Origin: Amphiduros pacificus | Taxonomy: Eukaryota > Annelida > Polychaeta > Phyllodocida > Hesionidae | DNA length: 64,000 nt | Assembly: GCA_949316495.1 (NCBI GenBank) | Contig: OX439002.1 | Span: 18,098,001-18,162,000, forward strand | Reading direction: 5' to 3' | In this document: positions 54,584 to 64,000 of the stretch, piece by piece | Layout of the letters: each line of letters opens with the position of its first letter | Numbering within the stretch: the first letter of the stretch is position 1 | Made by a program: the position numbers and the translations under genes | The notes under the pieces: generated by a model | Told to the model about the DNA's origin: nothing | Database searches by the model: none | What the model saw: only the letters and a program-made list of their open reading frames with translations

Positions 54584-54706
54584 GCAATAGTTCATGCTAT
54601 AGAGCAAACAAGATGTTGTAGCAGAGATGCTGCCATGAACATTTTCAGCTGTGGCCCTCAACTTTCAGAAAAAGAGACAAATGAACGCCATGAGGAGATA
54701 ATTGCT
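54584..54706 (+). CDS. PWWP3A/B (MUM1)-like gene, exon
   Basis: Reads AIVHAIEQTRCCSRDAAMNI then FSCGPQLSEKETNERHEEII. GPxLSxxEK..... matches the pattern of the PWWP3 C-terminal helix region (GPxLSxREKExFD, from memory). Phase 0; donor GTGAGG. Confidence 0.55.
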
Positions 54707-54800
54707 GTGAGGCTTTTAGATTAAATTTCTCATCTGTGATTTTTAAAATGACCATTACAAAAGAAAAAAACTCAGATAACGGAAAAATTGTTTGTTGTAG

Positions 54801-54908
54801 GCTGAACGAAATATTCTTGAAGAAGATAGAAAGATGTACGATGAAAAGAGAGCAAGAATGACTGCTCGTTTGCTTAATATGCAAATGGTTAGGAATATTT
54901 TGCTCTAG
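54801..54908 (+). CDS. PWWP3A/B (MUM1)-like gene, last exon
   Basis: Reads AERNILEEDRKMYDEKRARM then TARLLNMQMVRNILL and stop. Charged helical C-terminal tail. A weak donor (GTTAGG) within it leaves open further exons. Whether this gene is whole or a remnant cut by the LINE cannot be told here. Confidence 0.5.
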   Translation, partial: AERNILEEDRKMYDEKRARMTARLLNMQMVRNILL

Positions 54909-55145
54909 ACTAAAATCCAATAATTCATCAGAATATAATGAAAATAAAAGTGAAATAGTGTTTTTATGACCCTTCCAGAAACAATGGCCATATCAGGTCA
55001 ACCTTCAAGCCTTTTAACCAAAAGCAATACTACTATATCATGCTAGAATATGTAGCTAGTATAAATAATCTGATATCGCTTGCTACACAGTGCATAATCT
55101 CAGTTTTTTGTTTTATCATTTTCATATATTTCTTTTTAGGAGACC

Positions 55146-57667
55146 ATGGATGACACAAAAAAATCCAAAAAAGGGTGGTACAGCTCAGAAGAGCAGGAGG
55201 TCCTTGTGTCTCTCATAGAGAGACACAAGGATGTAATTTATGGATCGTTTAGTGGGGATACAAAAAGTAAATTAAACCTTTATGTCGATTCTATTTACTT
55301 GAGTGATAAATGTGACATTAAAAGTGAATTGATCAATTTGACATGATGATTAGAAGCTTAATTTTTTAAGGTTCTAATGGGAAAAAAAGGAAAGCTACCT
55401 TCAATGTTCAGAAGAAAAATATATGGGAGAAGATTGCAAAGGATTTTTGTGCCTCAGGGGTATCGAAGGTGGAGAGGACACCTACAGAGTTGAAAAGGAA
55501 GAAGGAGTCCTGGTTCTGCCTTGTCAAGGCAAAGGTATGAAAAAAGGTTTAGCAATGACAATTTGATTTTTAATTAGCCAAGTCTGCAGTGTTATTGACC
55601 AGAGAAATGAAAACATTACTTTCAGATTGTTTCTTCTCTGTTACTGAATATTTTGAGGACAAAACTTGTTGACAAAACTTACATAGATCTTGCTTTAAAT
55701 AAATCTTTAATATGACAATGGACATCATTCACTCACTGAATGATGGAGCTGTCATTCTGGATTAGATAAAACATGATAATGAATATTTTATAATTCCTAT
55801 CATACTTTTATAAAAAACAATGTGGTTTTATATCAGGCAGCAAGGATTCACTCACTCAGGAAAAAAACTGGAGCAGGTGGTGATGCATTAGAGCAGCTCG
55901 CTAGTTTGGAGGAGAGGATTTTGGGAATCATAGGGGATGTAGCATACAGAGGTAAATATATTATCTGCATGCTGAAATTGAACTTACTTAATTTAATTAT
56001 GCCTTACATTAATACTAAATATATGAGCATATTGTTAGCAAAATGTATCATATTTCAATGCATGTAACATCAAGAATTATAAATCTTATTTAAGGTGTAC
56101 CAGGAGGTGTTGATATTGGAGAGCAAGGTATGTATTCAAATATGGCATTTAAGTAAACATTGTGCAGTATGTTTATTTTATCCTTTGTATAATGTGGTAT
56201 TGATAATACTTCATATATAACATTTTTATGCATGGTAATTTTGTTACCCACTAATGGAGAGTATCCGTCGTTTGGGGGACGTGGACGGGGGATCAATACT
56301 CTACCAAATAGATAGATACTCTAACCTGTTCTACTCTACCGTACTGTACTGTACTGTAACCATAGCTCGCTGACTCGCTGGCTGTGAGTTTGGGCACGGA
56401 TCCTGGCTATCATGTCATACCCTCATATAAATGACGGGAAATAAGGACTGCAGACACAGGATATACACAGTGTAATAGTTACCTTTATTCAATGCTGTGA
56501 TCCCTTCTTGTCTGGCTAGGCCGGCATGGCAATGAGCGAGGCATATGAACTACCAACTTTGAGTTAATAGGAAAGATGTATTTTCAGGGGACAAATTCTA
56601 TCCATTTTCCAATAGGCTCAGATTGTTTTTTTTCCATTTTGCTGTGACTTTTTTTCTTCAGAAATTTAATATCTATCTTTGAGTTGTTATCGAGTCTGTA
56701 ATTTTGAATGACATTACAAATAGCCAATGAAGTAACAAGTTTGGGCCAAATTCAATATATAACATGCATTTTCATTGGTCAAAATTATCATCTGCTAAAG
56801 TCTGCATTGGGATAGGATCAAAATGATAATTTATGAAGTAATATCCAGAAAATGTTCCCAACATTACAGACAAAACAATGATCAGCATAGCTCTAAGGCC
56901 TATGTCTTAACAGTGTTCATTTTCAATGTGTGTACCCAAGAGTTTTTACATTATTGCATTAAAGGTGATTTTCATTCAGGTATGACATCAACAAGCACCA
57001 TGCCCACATCCAGCATTGCATCAACAAGTACCATTCCCACATCGAGCACCAACATTCCTACATCAATCAACACCATCATTTCCACATTGAGTACTGACAT
57101 TCCCACACCAAGTACCAGTATCAATCCCCCCCCCAATTGCAAGCACCAATCTCACCCCGAGCTCCAGCGTCAACTCCACATGCACCAAGTCAAAGGTCCA
57201 AACTAAAAAACGTAAACTAGGTGAGTAATAACAATTCTATATCTTAAAATGATTTATTGTCCCTAGATAGATATGGAATATTATCAATTTGTAATCATTT
57301 TGATTCTGACCAAAATGGGCAATTTTACATTAGGCTACATGCATTGACTTTGTTTTATATATATATCATAATACATAACAGGATAAGTATATATTTTTAT
57401 GTCAGGTTGTTCAACACCTATATTTCTTTGTAGGCATTCTAAAAATTACTTTAGTTAAAAAAAGACCTATTCAGTGTCTGTTACAGTGTAAATCATTATC
57501 ATTATTATAAATATTATGATAATTCAATTACAGTTCAAGATGACGTAACAAATACTGCCCTCAGACTCCAGCAGGAAATGCTGGATGAGATCAGGGGTCT
57601 GAGGGGAGATATTCAAGGTCTTATAGATGTCTTATCGACAAAGACCAACGCACCTATTGTGCACTAG
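55146..57667 (+). CDS. Harbinger Myb/SANT-like accessory protein
   Basis: Exons 55146-55266, 55371-55534, 55837-55951, 56095-56127, 56980-57220 and 57534-57667 join in phase. The N-terminal trihelix-type domain reads KKGWYSSEEQEVLVSLIERH, NIWEKIAKDFCASGVSK and TELKRKKESWFCLVKAK, with the spaced Trp residues of Myb/SANT folds. Then come a Ser/Thr/Pro linker, a basic KKRKL and a helical tail LRLQQEMLDEIRGLRGDIQG. In Harbinger elements this protein helps bring the transposase to DNA. One frame slip falls at the C9 run near 57128-57136; both sides read well. The fourth intron contains a dispersed repeat. Confidence 0.75.
56575..56945 (+). repeat. Dispersed repeat, copy 2
   Basis: Same family and orientation as 25195-25565. 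It lies inside intron 4 of the Myb-like gene, so it inserted into the transposon. Upstream, 56290-56350 is a GTACT/CTACT microsatellite-like patch. Confidence 0.5.
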
Positions 57668-58352
57668 TAAGTTAAAACACATTTCTTTCTCTGATGATAA
57701 ATGATTTATTCATTTAACTACAACAAGCATGGACAATATCAAAGCTTGTTGTTCAACACCTACATTTCATTGCAGGCATTCTAAAAATTGATTTAATTAA
57801 AAAAGAACTATTTTGTTGTGCCCAGAAAATGTAAGAAAGAGACATCATACTTTGTTTGGATTTTAAAAAATATTTAAAGTAAGACAACTCGGTATATATA
57901 AAGTTGCATATAAATGATTTATTTGAAAAACCTGCTTACAAATAAATCAAATGGCCATTATCCCAATACAGTTGACATATAATTCTACTTTATATAATTG
58001 AGTATTGAGCTAATATGTAAGTTACAAAAGTATAGTACAAAAATGTTTTAAGAAATTAACAAATACTTTTGTTCCTGCTACAGTGTACATCATTATCATT
58101 ATTATAAATATTATGATAGTTGGTCATGGTTCTTGATTGATCTTTTCAGTATAACATTGCCTGAAGCCCAAAAGGCACATGATGAGATGGACACTATTAA
58201 CTTTCAGTTATAGAAGAAAAAAGTGAGTATTAAAAAATGGCAGAGAAATTTATGCAGGGGAAATCTGATGTGTAATAACATTTAATCGCAAAGCTTTGGA
58301 TATAAGTTTATATCATGCAAAAAGTGATTAAAATCCTCATTTCATGAATGCT
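57668..58352. other. Spacer between the convergent Harbinger genes
   Basis: AT-rich, with two copies of a phrase including AATCATTATCATTATTATAA (57491 and about 58088) and of GTTGTTCAACACCTA (57408 and 57746). A weak open exon-like piece at 58150-58210 is not accepted. Confidence 0.5.
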
Positions 58353-60884
58353 TTAAAGATGATCAAAATATTCAGTGATGACCTTTCTTCTTGTTCTAAT
58401 ACCATTTCTTGCATCCTGGAAATCAGAACGTCCTCCTCTCTCCAACTCCTCAACATCATCCACTGGAGGGTCGATAAGATTGGCCCTCCTTGCAATATTG
58501 TGAAGAACGCAGCAGGCGGTGACAACTTTTACTGCTGTCTCTGGTGCAAGCTGCACAAATCCACCACTTTTATGGCTCAGGCATCTGAAATTTGTAAATG
58601 TTCTTTGCTTTTAACTTTATTGCAATATGAGTAGATCACTTTAAATACACCAAATGCAGACCTTAATATTCATGCTTATAATTACATTGTCTCCAACTAT
58701 CTGAGATTTTAAGGTACAAAACAAGATATGACTTCTCCCCACTTAAGAATGTTCAGGGTTTAGTATAAAATAGCTCATAGAACACTCTTGAAGCACCAAG
58801 TATAAGATAAATACCTGAATCTTGATTTTAGGACACCAATACAGCGTTCCACAATGCTACGTGTCTTCCTTAGGGATGAGTTGTATTTGCGCTCTCCAGC
58901 AGTACTTGTTTCATGGAATGGCGTCATCAGCCATGATTTGAGGGGATAGCCACTGTCTCCTAGGACCCATAATGAGCCAAACTCTCCTGCCTCAAATCTT
59001 GCTCTCAGTGAGCTATTGTTCATTATGAACGCATCATGGGTGCTTCCCGGCCACTTTGCCACTACATCTTGTATAAGTAAATTGTGGTCGCACACCACCT
59101 GAAAAATATAATTTTAATTTTTTTATCTGTATCATACATACAGTTATAAAATGTACAATGTCCTACATTTGTAACAACAACCATACTTTTACTTTTTAAA
59201 GATTATGTTTTGCATAACATTACCTGCACATTTAGACTGTGCTCTCCATGCCTGTTTACAAATATCCATTCTTCTTGACTCGGAGCCTTTATCCGAATAT
59301 GGGTGCCATCAATGCATCCAATTGTACATGGCATGTTAGCAACCTCCTTGAATTGGCTAACAATGTGAGGCCTTTCCTTTCTAAAAAAATATATTGTGAA
59401 TTAGAGGATACAAGTGTCAAACTGTTTTCGACTGTGCAAATGCCTATGTATTTCATTTTCATTTCATTTTCAAAATATCTTACAAAAAGGGATTATCATT
59501 TCAAAATACTTACTGGTTGTTTGGAAAACCAATATGGTTTTGGGCGATTGACACAAAATAGGATGCCACCATCTCGATGATACGGCTGGCTGTTGATTTT
59601 GAAACATTGTGAATTGCACTGGTCTCACTCAGTGGCCCACTCTTGGCCATCCATCTCAGTGCAGTCAGTATCTGAAAAAGAAAATACCTTTTTTAAAGTT
59701 TTATTTTTCTTTACGGTTAAAATTCAAACTGTTTTTGCATGTTGTATTAAGGTCATATGATGAATTAGAATTTGACATCTCATTTGATTAATCAGCCACA
59801 GAAATAAATTGATGAAAATGAAAAAAACATATGCTCAAAGGTGTCCATAGTGCAAAATGGAATCTTTGACAACTGATGATTAGGATTGATCTGAGGGGTG
59901 GGATACTTGTCTGTGGTGACAAATGGCACTATGGAATTATTGTGTGAAGTTTGGTGAAAATTTATAAGTGGTAATTTTGCTTGCATTTATATTTTTAGGT
60001 GGTGGAGCCAGCTAGTTGAGTCTTCAACTACATTATTTAAGAGAGCATTGAAACATCTTTATAATGGAGCTTTGTATAGTTTATGTGAAAACCCGGTGTA
60101 GAAATATTATAATTCAAAGGCAGTTTTGATACATGTTTTAAGTGCTACAAGTCATGACATGTGAGCAGTGAGTGTAATAATGTGATAATTATCCCAGCAT
60201 GTGATAACAACTGTCTGTGTTTGATAAATGATGTTAATGTGAAAGTGGTATTGTGACAATAAAATGTTTGAATGTTGTATGTTAAATTTGTGTTGTGTTT
60301 TATTTTATTGTAACAGTGACATATCTGAATGATCTTGGTTTTTGAAGTACAATTAAGCTTCACCCATCATTAATTTATGATATACAGTAATTATAAAATT
60401 AACCTGTGAATGGGTCATATCAGGTAGGTTCTGCTGATGAGCAATGTAGCTTAACTAAAATGGAGCATGTAGCAATATTAATTTACAGCATACAAAAAAG
60501 TAGATATCCAAACAATCATTAAATATGCCAAAGCATTGTATCTGATAGGTGGCACCACATGTGCAACACCACCAGGGGCATTCTTGACACAAGTGGTGCG
60601 GACAACTTACAAAACACAAGTGGTTCGGACCACTTCATTAATCAAAACAAATCAAATCAATTCAATAGGACGTGAAATAAATTGATGCAGCTGATTCAGT
60701 GGAAAGAAAGGTCAATATAATATTTGTATCATTTCAAATTAGTTTTAAAGTTCACCTCAGTTTCTGCAGGTACTGCATGGGATCTTTCACATGTGTTGGC
60801 ATATTCAGATGCTTCATATCCAGCAATAAGCTGCTGAATCATGTCTCGAGGGAATCTGTAGACTGTAGTCCTCCATGAGTTCAT
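58353..60884 (-). CDS. Harbinger transposase (HARBI1-like, DDE_Tnp_4)
   Basis: Exons on the minus strand: 60884-60756, 59671-59514, 59380-59224, 59098-58815 and 58584-58353. They total 960 bases (319 codons plus stop) with all phases matching. The catalytic triad is visible: first Asp in [10 protein letters not shown], second in [11 protein letters not shown], Glu in [15 protein letters not shown]. The helix-turn-helix-like part includes [20 protein letters not shown]. The N-terminus looks shortened: upstream in another frame lies [10 protein letters not shown], and a near-repeat CTACAGTCTACAG at the switch suggests a 7-bp duplication that shifted the frame. Confidence 0.82.
59672..60755 (-). 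other. Transposase intron 1
   Basis: Over 1 kb, long for such an element, AT-rich. Contains two copies of ACACAAGTGGT.CGGAC near 60588-60635. Nothing else is recognised. Confidence 0.5.
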
Positions 60885-60904
60885 GGTCTGATAAATCCCT
60901 CAGT

Positions 60905-61065
60905 AATTTGCAGTTTGGGAGCAAGGTGGGATTGCTCGCAACTTTGTGATGAAAATTTGTGATCACAAAAGTTGTGATATCTTAGTAAAACACTTTTTAG
61001 TCTTTGATCACAACTTTGGGATCAATCACAAAGTTGTGATCAAAGAGTGCAGTTGTGAGCTCCCT
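60905..61065. repeat. Cluster of GATCACAA / TTGTGATC inverted motifs
   Basis: TTTGTGATCACAAAAGTTGT, GATCACAACTTTGGGATC and ATCACAAAGTTGTGATC lie within 110 bases upstream of the transposase start. Probably the subterminal binding region of the Harbinger element. Confidence 0.55.
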
Positions 61066-61111
61066 AATTCTTAGTAATATGATCCCCAGATTACGAACCA
61101 CATTTGATTTA

Positions 61112-61564
61112 CAGTGACTGGCAGCCAAATCAGGACACTTTCATGTTTTTCACTCCTCATTTTCACAGAATCTTTCAAAACTGAGTAAAAACTACTCGCA
61201 TCGATAGTAGACCGTTAACTACATATGAGTGTATAATAAAATTGATACATGTTCAATATGTACAGAGTTATCGGGAAATTCACGCATTCAGGAAACCTGC
61301 AGATTGTCCGAGTTTCCATTGACTTATACGGAGAAGTTGGCTACGTCACCACTTCTGACGTCATTTGACAGTGACAACATCACTTGTGCCGTGAAAACAA
61401 ATAAATACTTCTAACGTTTTGAAAGGAATAGGAATTACAAGATGACACGTGAGGCACAATATTCAGCTCAATTGCAATTAGTACATCACAGTTTAACTCG
61501 ATATTTGACCGAGTTAAAAATGTCTGAGTTTAATCTGCCGGTTTCGGACAGTTGCCGGTCACTG
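61112..61564. mobile_element. Mariner-type MITE with CAGTGAC ends and TA target
   Basis: Left end CAGTGACTGGCAGCC and right end GTTGCCGGTCACTG are inverted, flanked by TA on both sides. It is 453 bp without transposase. A related solo end lies at 3750. Confidence 0.75.
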
Positions 61565-61869
61565 TATGTGTAAAGTTGTGCACGTTCTTTTAATTGTTAA
61601 ATGAGTATGAATCCCGAAAATGTGCTCGACTTTTGAACAGGAGTGAACATGGCGTAAATAATCAGGCAGGGACAAACGTAATGACCCGGATATAGCTCAA
61701 ACTTTACAAAATGGTGGCAACCGAAAAACTCTGAAAACGAACCAATAAAACGTATTTGTGATGGCGTAGAATTTGACACGATTTTACCCCAGATATTTTA
61801 TCCGACAGAAGGTCGGGGTGATTAGAATCTTTCTCCGTCATTTGTTTTCAGTCTTATTGCCTGTTATCA
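61565..61869. other. Stretch without a recognised gene
   Basis: Moderately CpG-containing unique sequence. No frame or repeat is recognised. Confidence 0.5.
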
Positions 61870-62960
61870 TAATATTTTATAAATAAAAGGGTTTTCAATT
61901 GATTTTTGAAGGAGTTTATGCTCTTCATTTCCCTGATGTTGATAGGTATTTTGTTCCATAGAACCAGAGCTATATATTCAAAAGATCTATCACCATAATT
62001 TTTTTAATGTGTAGAAGGTATATTTCTGTTATTTTTTAATTTCACTGATGGGAAGACCAATTAATAATGAATTACCATATTCCAAATTAGAGGTAATAAA
62101 AGCATGCATCAATGCATTTGCAGTCTTTTCATCTAAACAATTCCTAATGGAAGCAACATTTTTAAGGTGAAAGAAACCTTTTTTGCAGATTTGATTTTTA
62201 AGTCATTTTATCATCTAATGAAACACCTAGGTCCTTAACAGTTTCTGACTTCTGTACTTTTGTCTTACCTATTTTGACACAATCAGGAATTTTATTCAAA
62301 TTTTTAAGATTGCATCTGAATTTAGATGTCAGCAAAAATTCAGTTTTTCCTTCATTTAATTTCATTTTATTTGTACAAAGGAAATCACGAATACATTAAA
62401 TGCATTTTTCAATGTTATCATAATTAAATTTAATATCATTCAAGTCATCAGGATCAAGAGACATGTAAAGTTGCGTATCTTCTGCATAAATATAACTAAG
62501 ACTGAAACTCTTCATTATATCAGCAATGGGAGACATATAAATTGTGAAAAGGATGGGACCAAGTACTTTTTTGAGAATTTTCCATTTATTGTAACATATT
62601 GTTCTCTATCTGTCAAATAAGATTTGAACCATTTTAGAATGTCACCATCTATACCACATCTATTTAATAAGATACTATGATCAATTGTGTCAAATGCCAC
62701 AGATAGGTCTAGTAAGACCAGCAAAACAACACGTCCTTTATCTAAGTCCATTAAAATGTCATTTTGTACACTTAACAGCACAGTTTCAGTACTATGAAAA
62801 ATTTTATATACAGACTGAAAGACATCTTTTAGATTATTCATATCTAGGTGTAAAATTAATTGACAGGAACGGCTCTTTCAATTAGTTTTGAAATATACCT
62901 AAGATCAGACACAGGTCTGTAATTATTTTTAATTAAAGTCCTAATTTTGTGGGATAGAAG
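61870..62960 (-). mobile_element. CR1-like LINE, decayed, 5'-truncated
   Basis: The best frame (62841-62515) reads LLSVQNDILMDLDKGRVVLL, LLDLSVAFDTIDHSILLNRC and WFKSYLTDREQYVTINGKFS. Further left come an altered catalytic box (YIYAEDTQLYM in place of YADD) and NKMKLNEGKTEFLL. Homology begins near NNYRPVSDL at 62950. Several stops and frameshifts. It is a different subfamily from the LINE at 50371. Confidence 0.8.
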
Positions 62961-62999
62961 TTGGATCTAAAAACATCACTGTGTCACTCCCCCACCTAT

Positions 63000-63285
63000 G
63001 CTGGATGATGATCATTCTTCCCAGCAGGCACTGATGATTAAAAAGCTCGAGAAGCATGACATGGATATAATTTCACTCCTGTGAGGAAGTATGGAATATA
63101 CCCTAAGTGCAAATTACTTGAAGAAAATGGGTCCCTAAGGAAAAACTGCGTAAAGTACCTAGCGGAGACGATTGATGGCATCATACCACCTGCATTGAGT
63201 GATGTACCTTTTGTTGATACATAAGATGTGAATATCCTTGGGAGACCAGAAAACGCTGATCTAATCAACCTATTCAGCAGTGAAT
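63000..63285 (+). pseudogene. Unrecognised coding-like remnant
   Basis: On the plus strand, MLDDDHSSQQALMIKKLEKH then, past a stop and shift, YGIYPKCKLLEENGSLRKNC, KYLAETIDGIIPPALSDVPF and NILGRPENADLINLFSSE. The text is protein-like with at least two disabling changes. Family unknown. Confidence 0.35.
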
Positions 63286-63734
63286 AGGAGGCCAAGTATA
63301 AGTAAGTAATCAGTAACACTAGATGAAAAGAGTGATAGTCTTATCCCGTCCTTAACTTATTTCTTTTTCTTCCTAATGAATCCACGAGCTACAAGCTCTT
63401 CATAACTTTCTCTTCTTGTGTTATGCGAAGTTTCTTCTAATAAGCATTTCTCTTCTCCCCACTGATGATGTAGGAGACATCCACACTTTTTCTGGAATTG
63501 AGTTACATTCTGTGCTGCAGATCTCAAGTCCATGATAATTTACTGCAAATTGTGATTGCAAGATTGACAACTTAGACATTCAATATACCCTCAGTTAGAA
63601 AGACTGGTCTTACCTAATTTACTACAACAGGAGATGAAGGGGAGGGGGACATGAGAGGGAGTGGGGTGGAAATCTGAAAGGTGATTCTATAAAATCTTGA
63701 AATTTTGGGTGGAAATGCCATATTAAATGTGAAA
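63286..63734. other. Stretch without a recognised gene
   Basis: Unique sequence with a G-rich patch near 63635-63675. Nothing recognised. Confidence 0.5.
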
Positions 63735-64000
63735 TAAAAGAATCAGCAAAAAAATCTGGCAAATTGGATCCAATTCCCATGTGACTTAAATAATTATAGA
63801 CCAGTATCAAATCTAGCTTATTTATCAAAATTAATTGAACGAGCAGTAGCGAAACAATATGTGAGCCACCTAACAGAAAACAATATTCAGAGCATGTTCC
63901 AATCAGAATTTCATAGCAGAGACTGCACTACTAAGAGTACATAATGACATATTGATGGACTTAGATAAAAACTAAACAGTAATGCTAATCTTACTAGACC
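63735..64000 (+). mobile_element. CR1-like LINE fragment (RT start), runs off the right edge
   Basis: Reads KSGKLDPIP, then in a shifted frame CDLNNYRPVSNLAYLSKLIE and RAVAKQYVSHLTENNIQSMF, later VHNDILMDLDKN. It is related to the LINE at 61870-62960 but on the other strand. At least two frameshifts and one stop (AACTAAACAG). Confidence 0.8.

Larger units (their letters stand above)
54909..61070. mobile_element. PIF/Harbinger DNA transposon with two convergent genes
   Basis: A Myb/SANT-like gene on the plus strand (55146-57667) converges on a DDE transposase gene on the minus strand (60884-58353), the standard Harbinger pair. The right end region (60905-61065) holds several GATCACAA/TTGTGATC inverted motifs. 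Terminal inverted repeats and the 3-bp target duplication were not resolved, so the limits given are approximate. Confidence 0.75.

Noticed and set aside
58150-58215. Short exon-like piece (LPEAQKAHDEMDTINFQL)
   Set aside because: Follows the Myb-like stop codon and has no conserved motif; could at most be an alternative end of that gene.
63038-63319. 93-codon minus-strand open frame
   Set aside because: The plus strand of the same interval reads more like protein; this frame is its antisense.

Overview
This is a eukaryotic, AT-rich, intron-rich window crowded with transposable elements. The two recognisable host genes are animal genes. The mix of CR1-like and I-clade LINEs, a tyrosine-recombinase (DIRS-group) retroelement, a two-gene Harbinger transposon, tRNA-derived SINEs and many short inverted-repeat elements suggests a marine invertebrate, perhaps a lophotrochozoan such as a mollusc or annelid. 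That placement is inference.

Left part, 1-25 kb: two host genes lie head to head. SMG1, the nonsense-mediated-decay kinase, starts at 6282 and runs leftward out of the window; two exons are visible. NOL11, a nucleolar factor of the t-UTP/SSU processome, runs rightward from 10739 to 24634 in 16 exons that I could join with phases matching at every junction (634 codons plus stop). One NOL11 intron (21367-21577) has the 5' splice site and branch site of the minor, U12-type spliceosome. The NOL11 introns hold a decayed LINE, three adjoining palindromic elements, a TTAA-flanked element and a tRNA-like SINE head.

Middle part, 25-49 kb: almost wholly mobile DNA. A broken DIRS-group element lies on the minus strand (about 25.98-32.31 kb). 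It has tyrosine recombinase, RT/RNase H and gag-like parts, a 16-copy motif array and an SGNH-hydrolase-like reading frame, and a SINE has inserted into it. Next come a dispersed repeat, a nearly whole I-clade LINE with a 14-bp target duplication (34364-40106), and an older inverted copy of the same LINE (40293-44149) with a TTAA-flanked element nested in it. From 44.7 to 48.1 kb the minus strand carries fragments of an unrecognised coding gene, including a 393-bp (131-codon) tandem duplication, interrupted by another TTAA element and a second SINE.

Right part, 49-64 kb: a possible promoter and 10-codon first exon is followed by a nearly intact CR1-like LINE on the minus strand. After it come plus-strand exons resembling the C-terminal end of PWWP3A/B (MUM1 family). 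Next is a Harbinger transposon with convergent Myb/SANT-like and DDE transposase genes, both spliced and almost intact. The end holds a mariner-type MITE and two decayed LINE pieces pointing away from each other.

No rRNA gene, intact tRNA gene or CRISPR array was seen.
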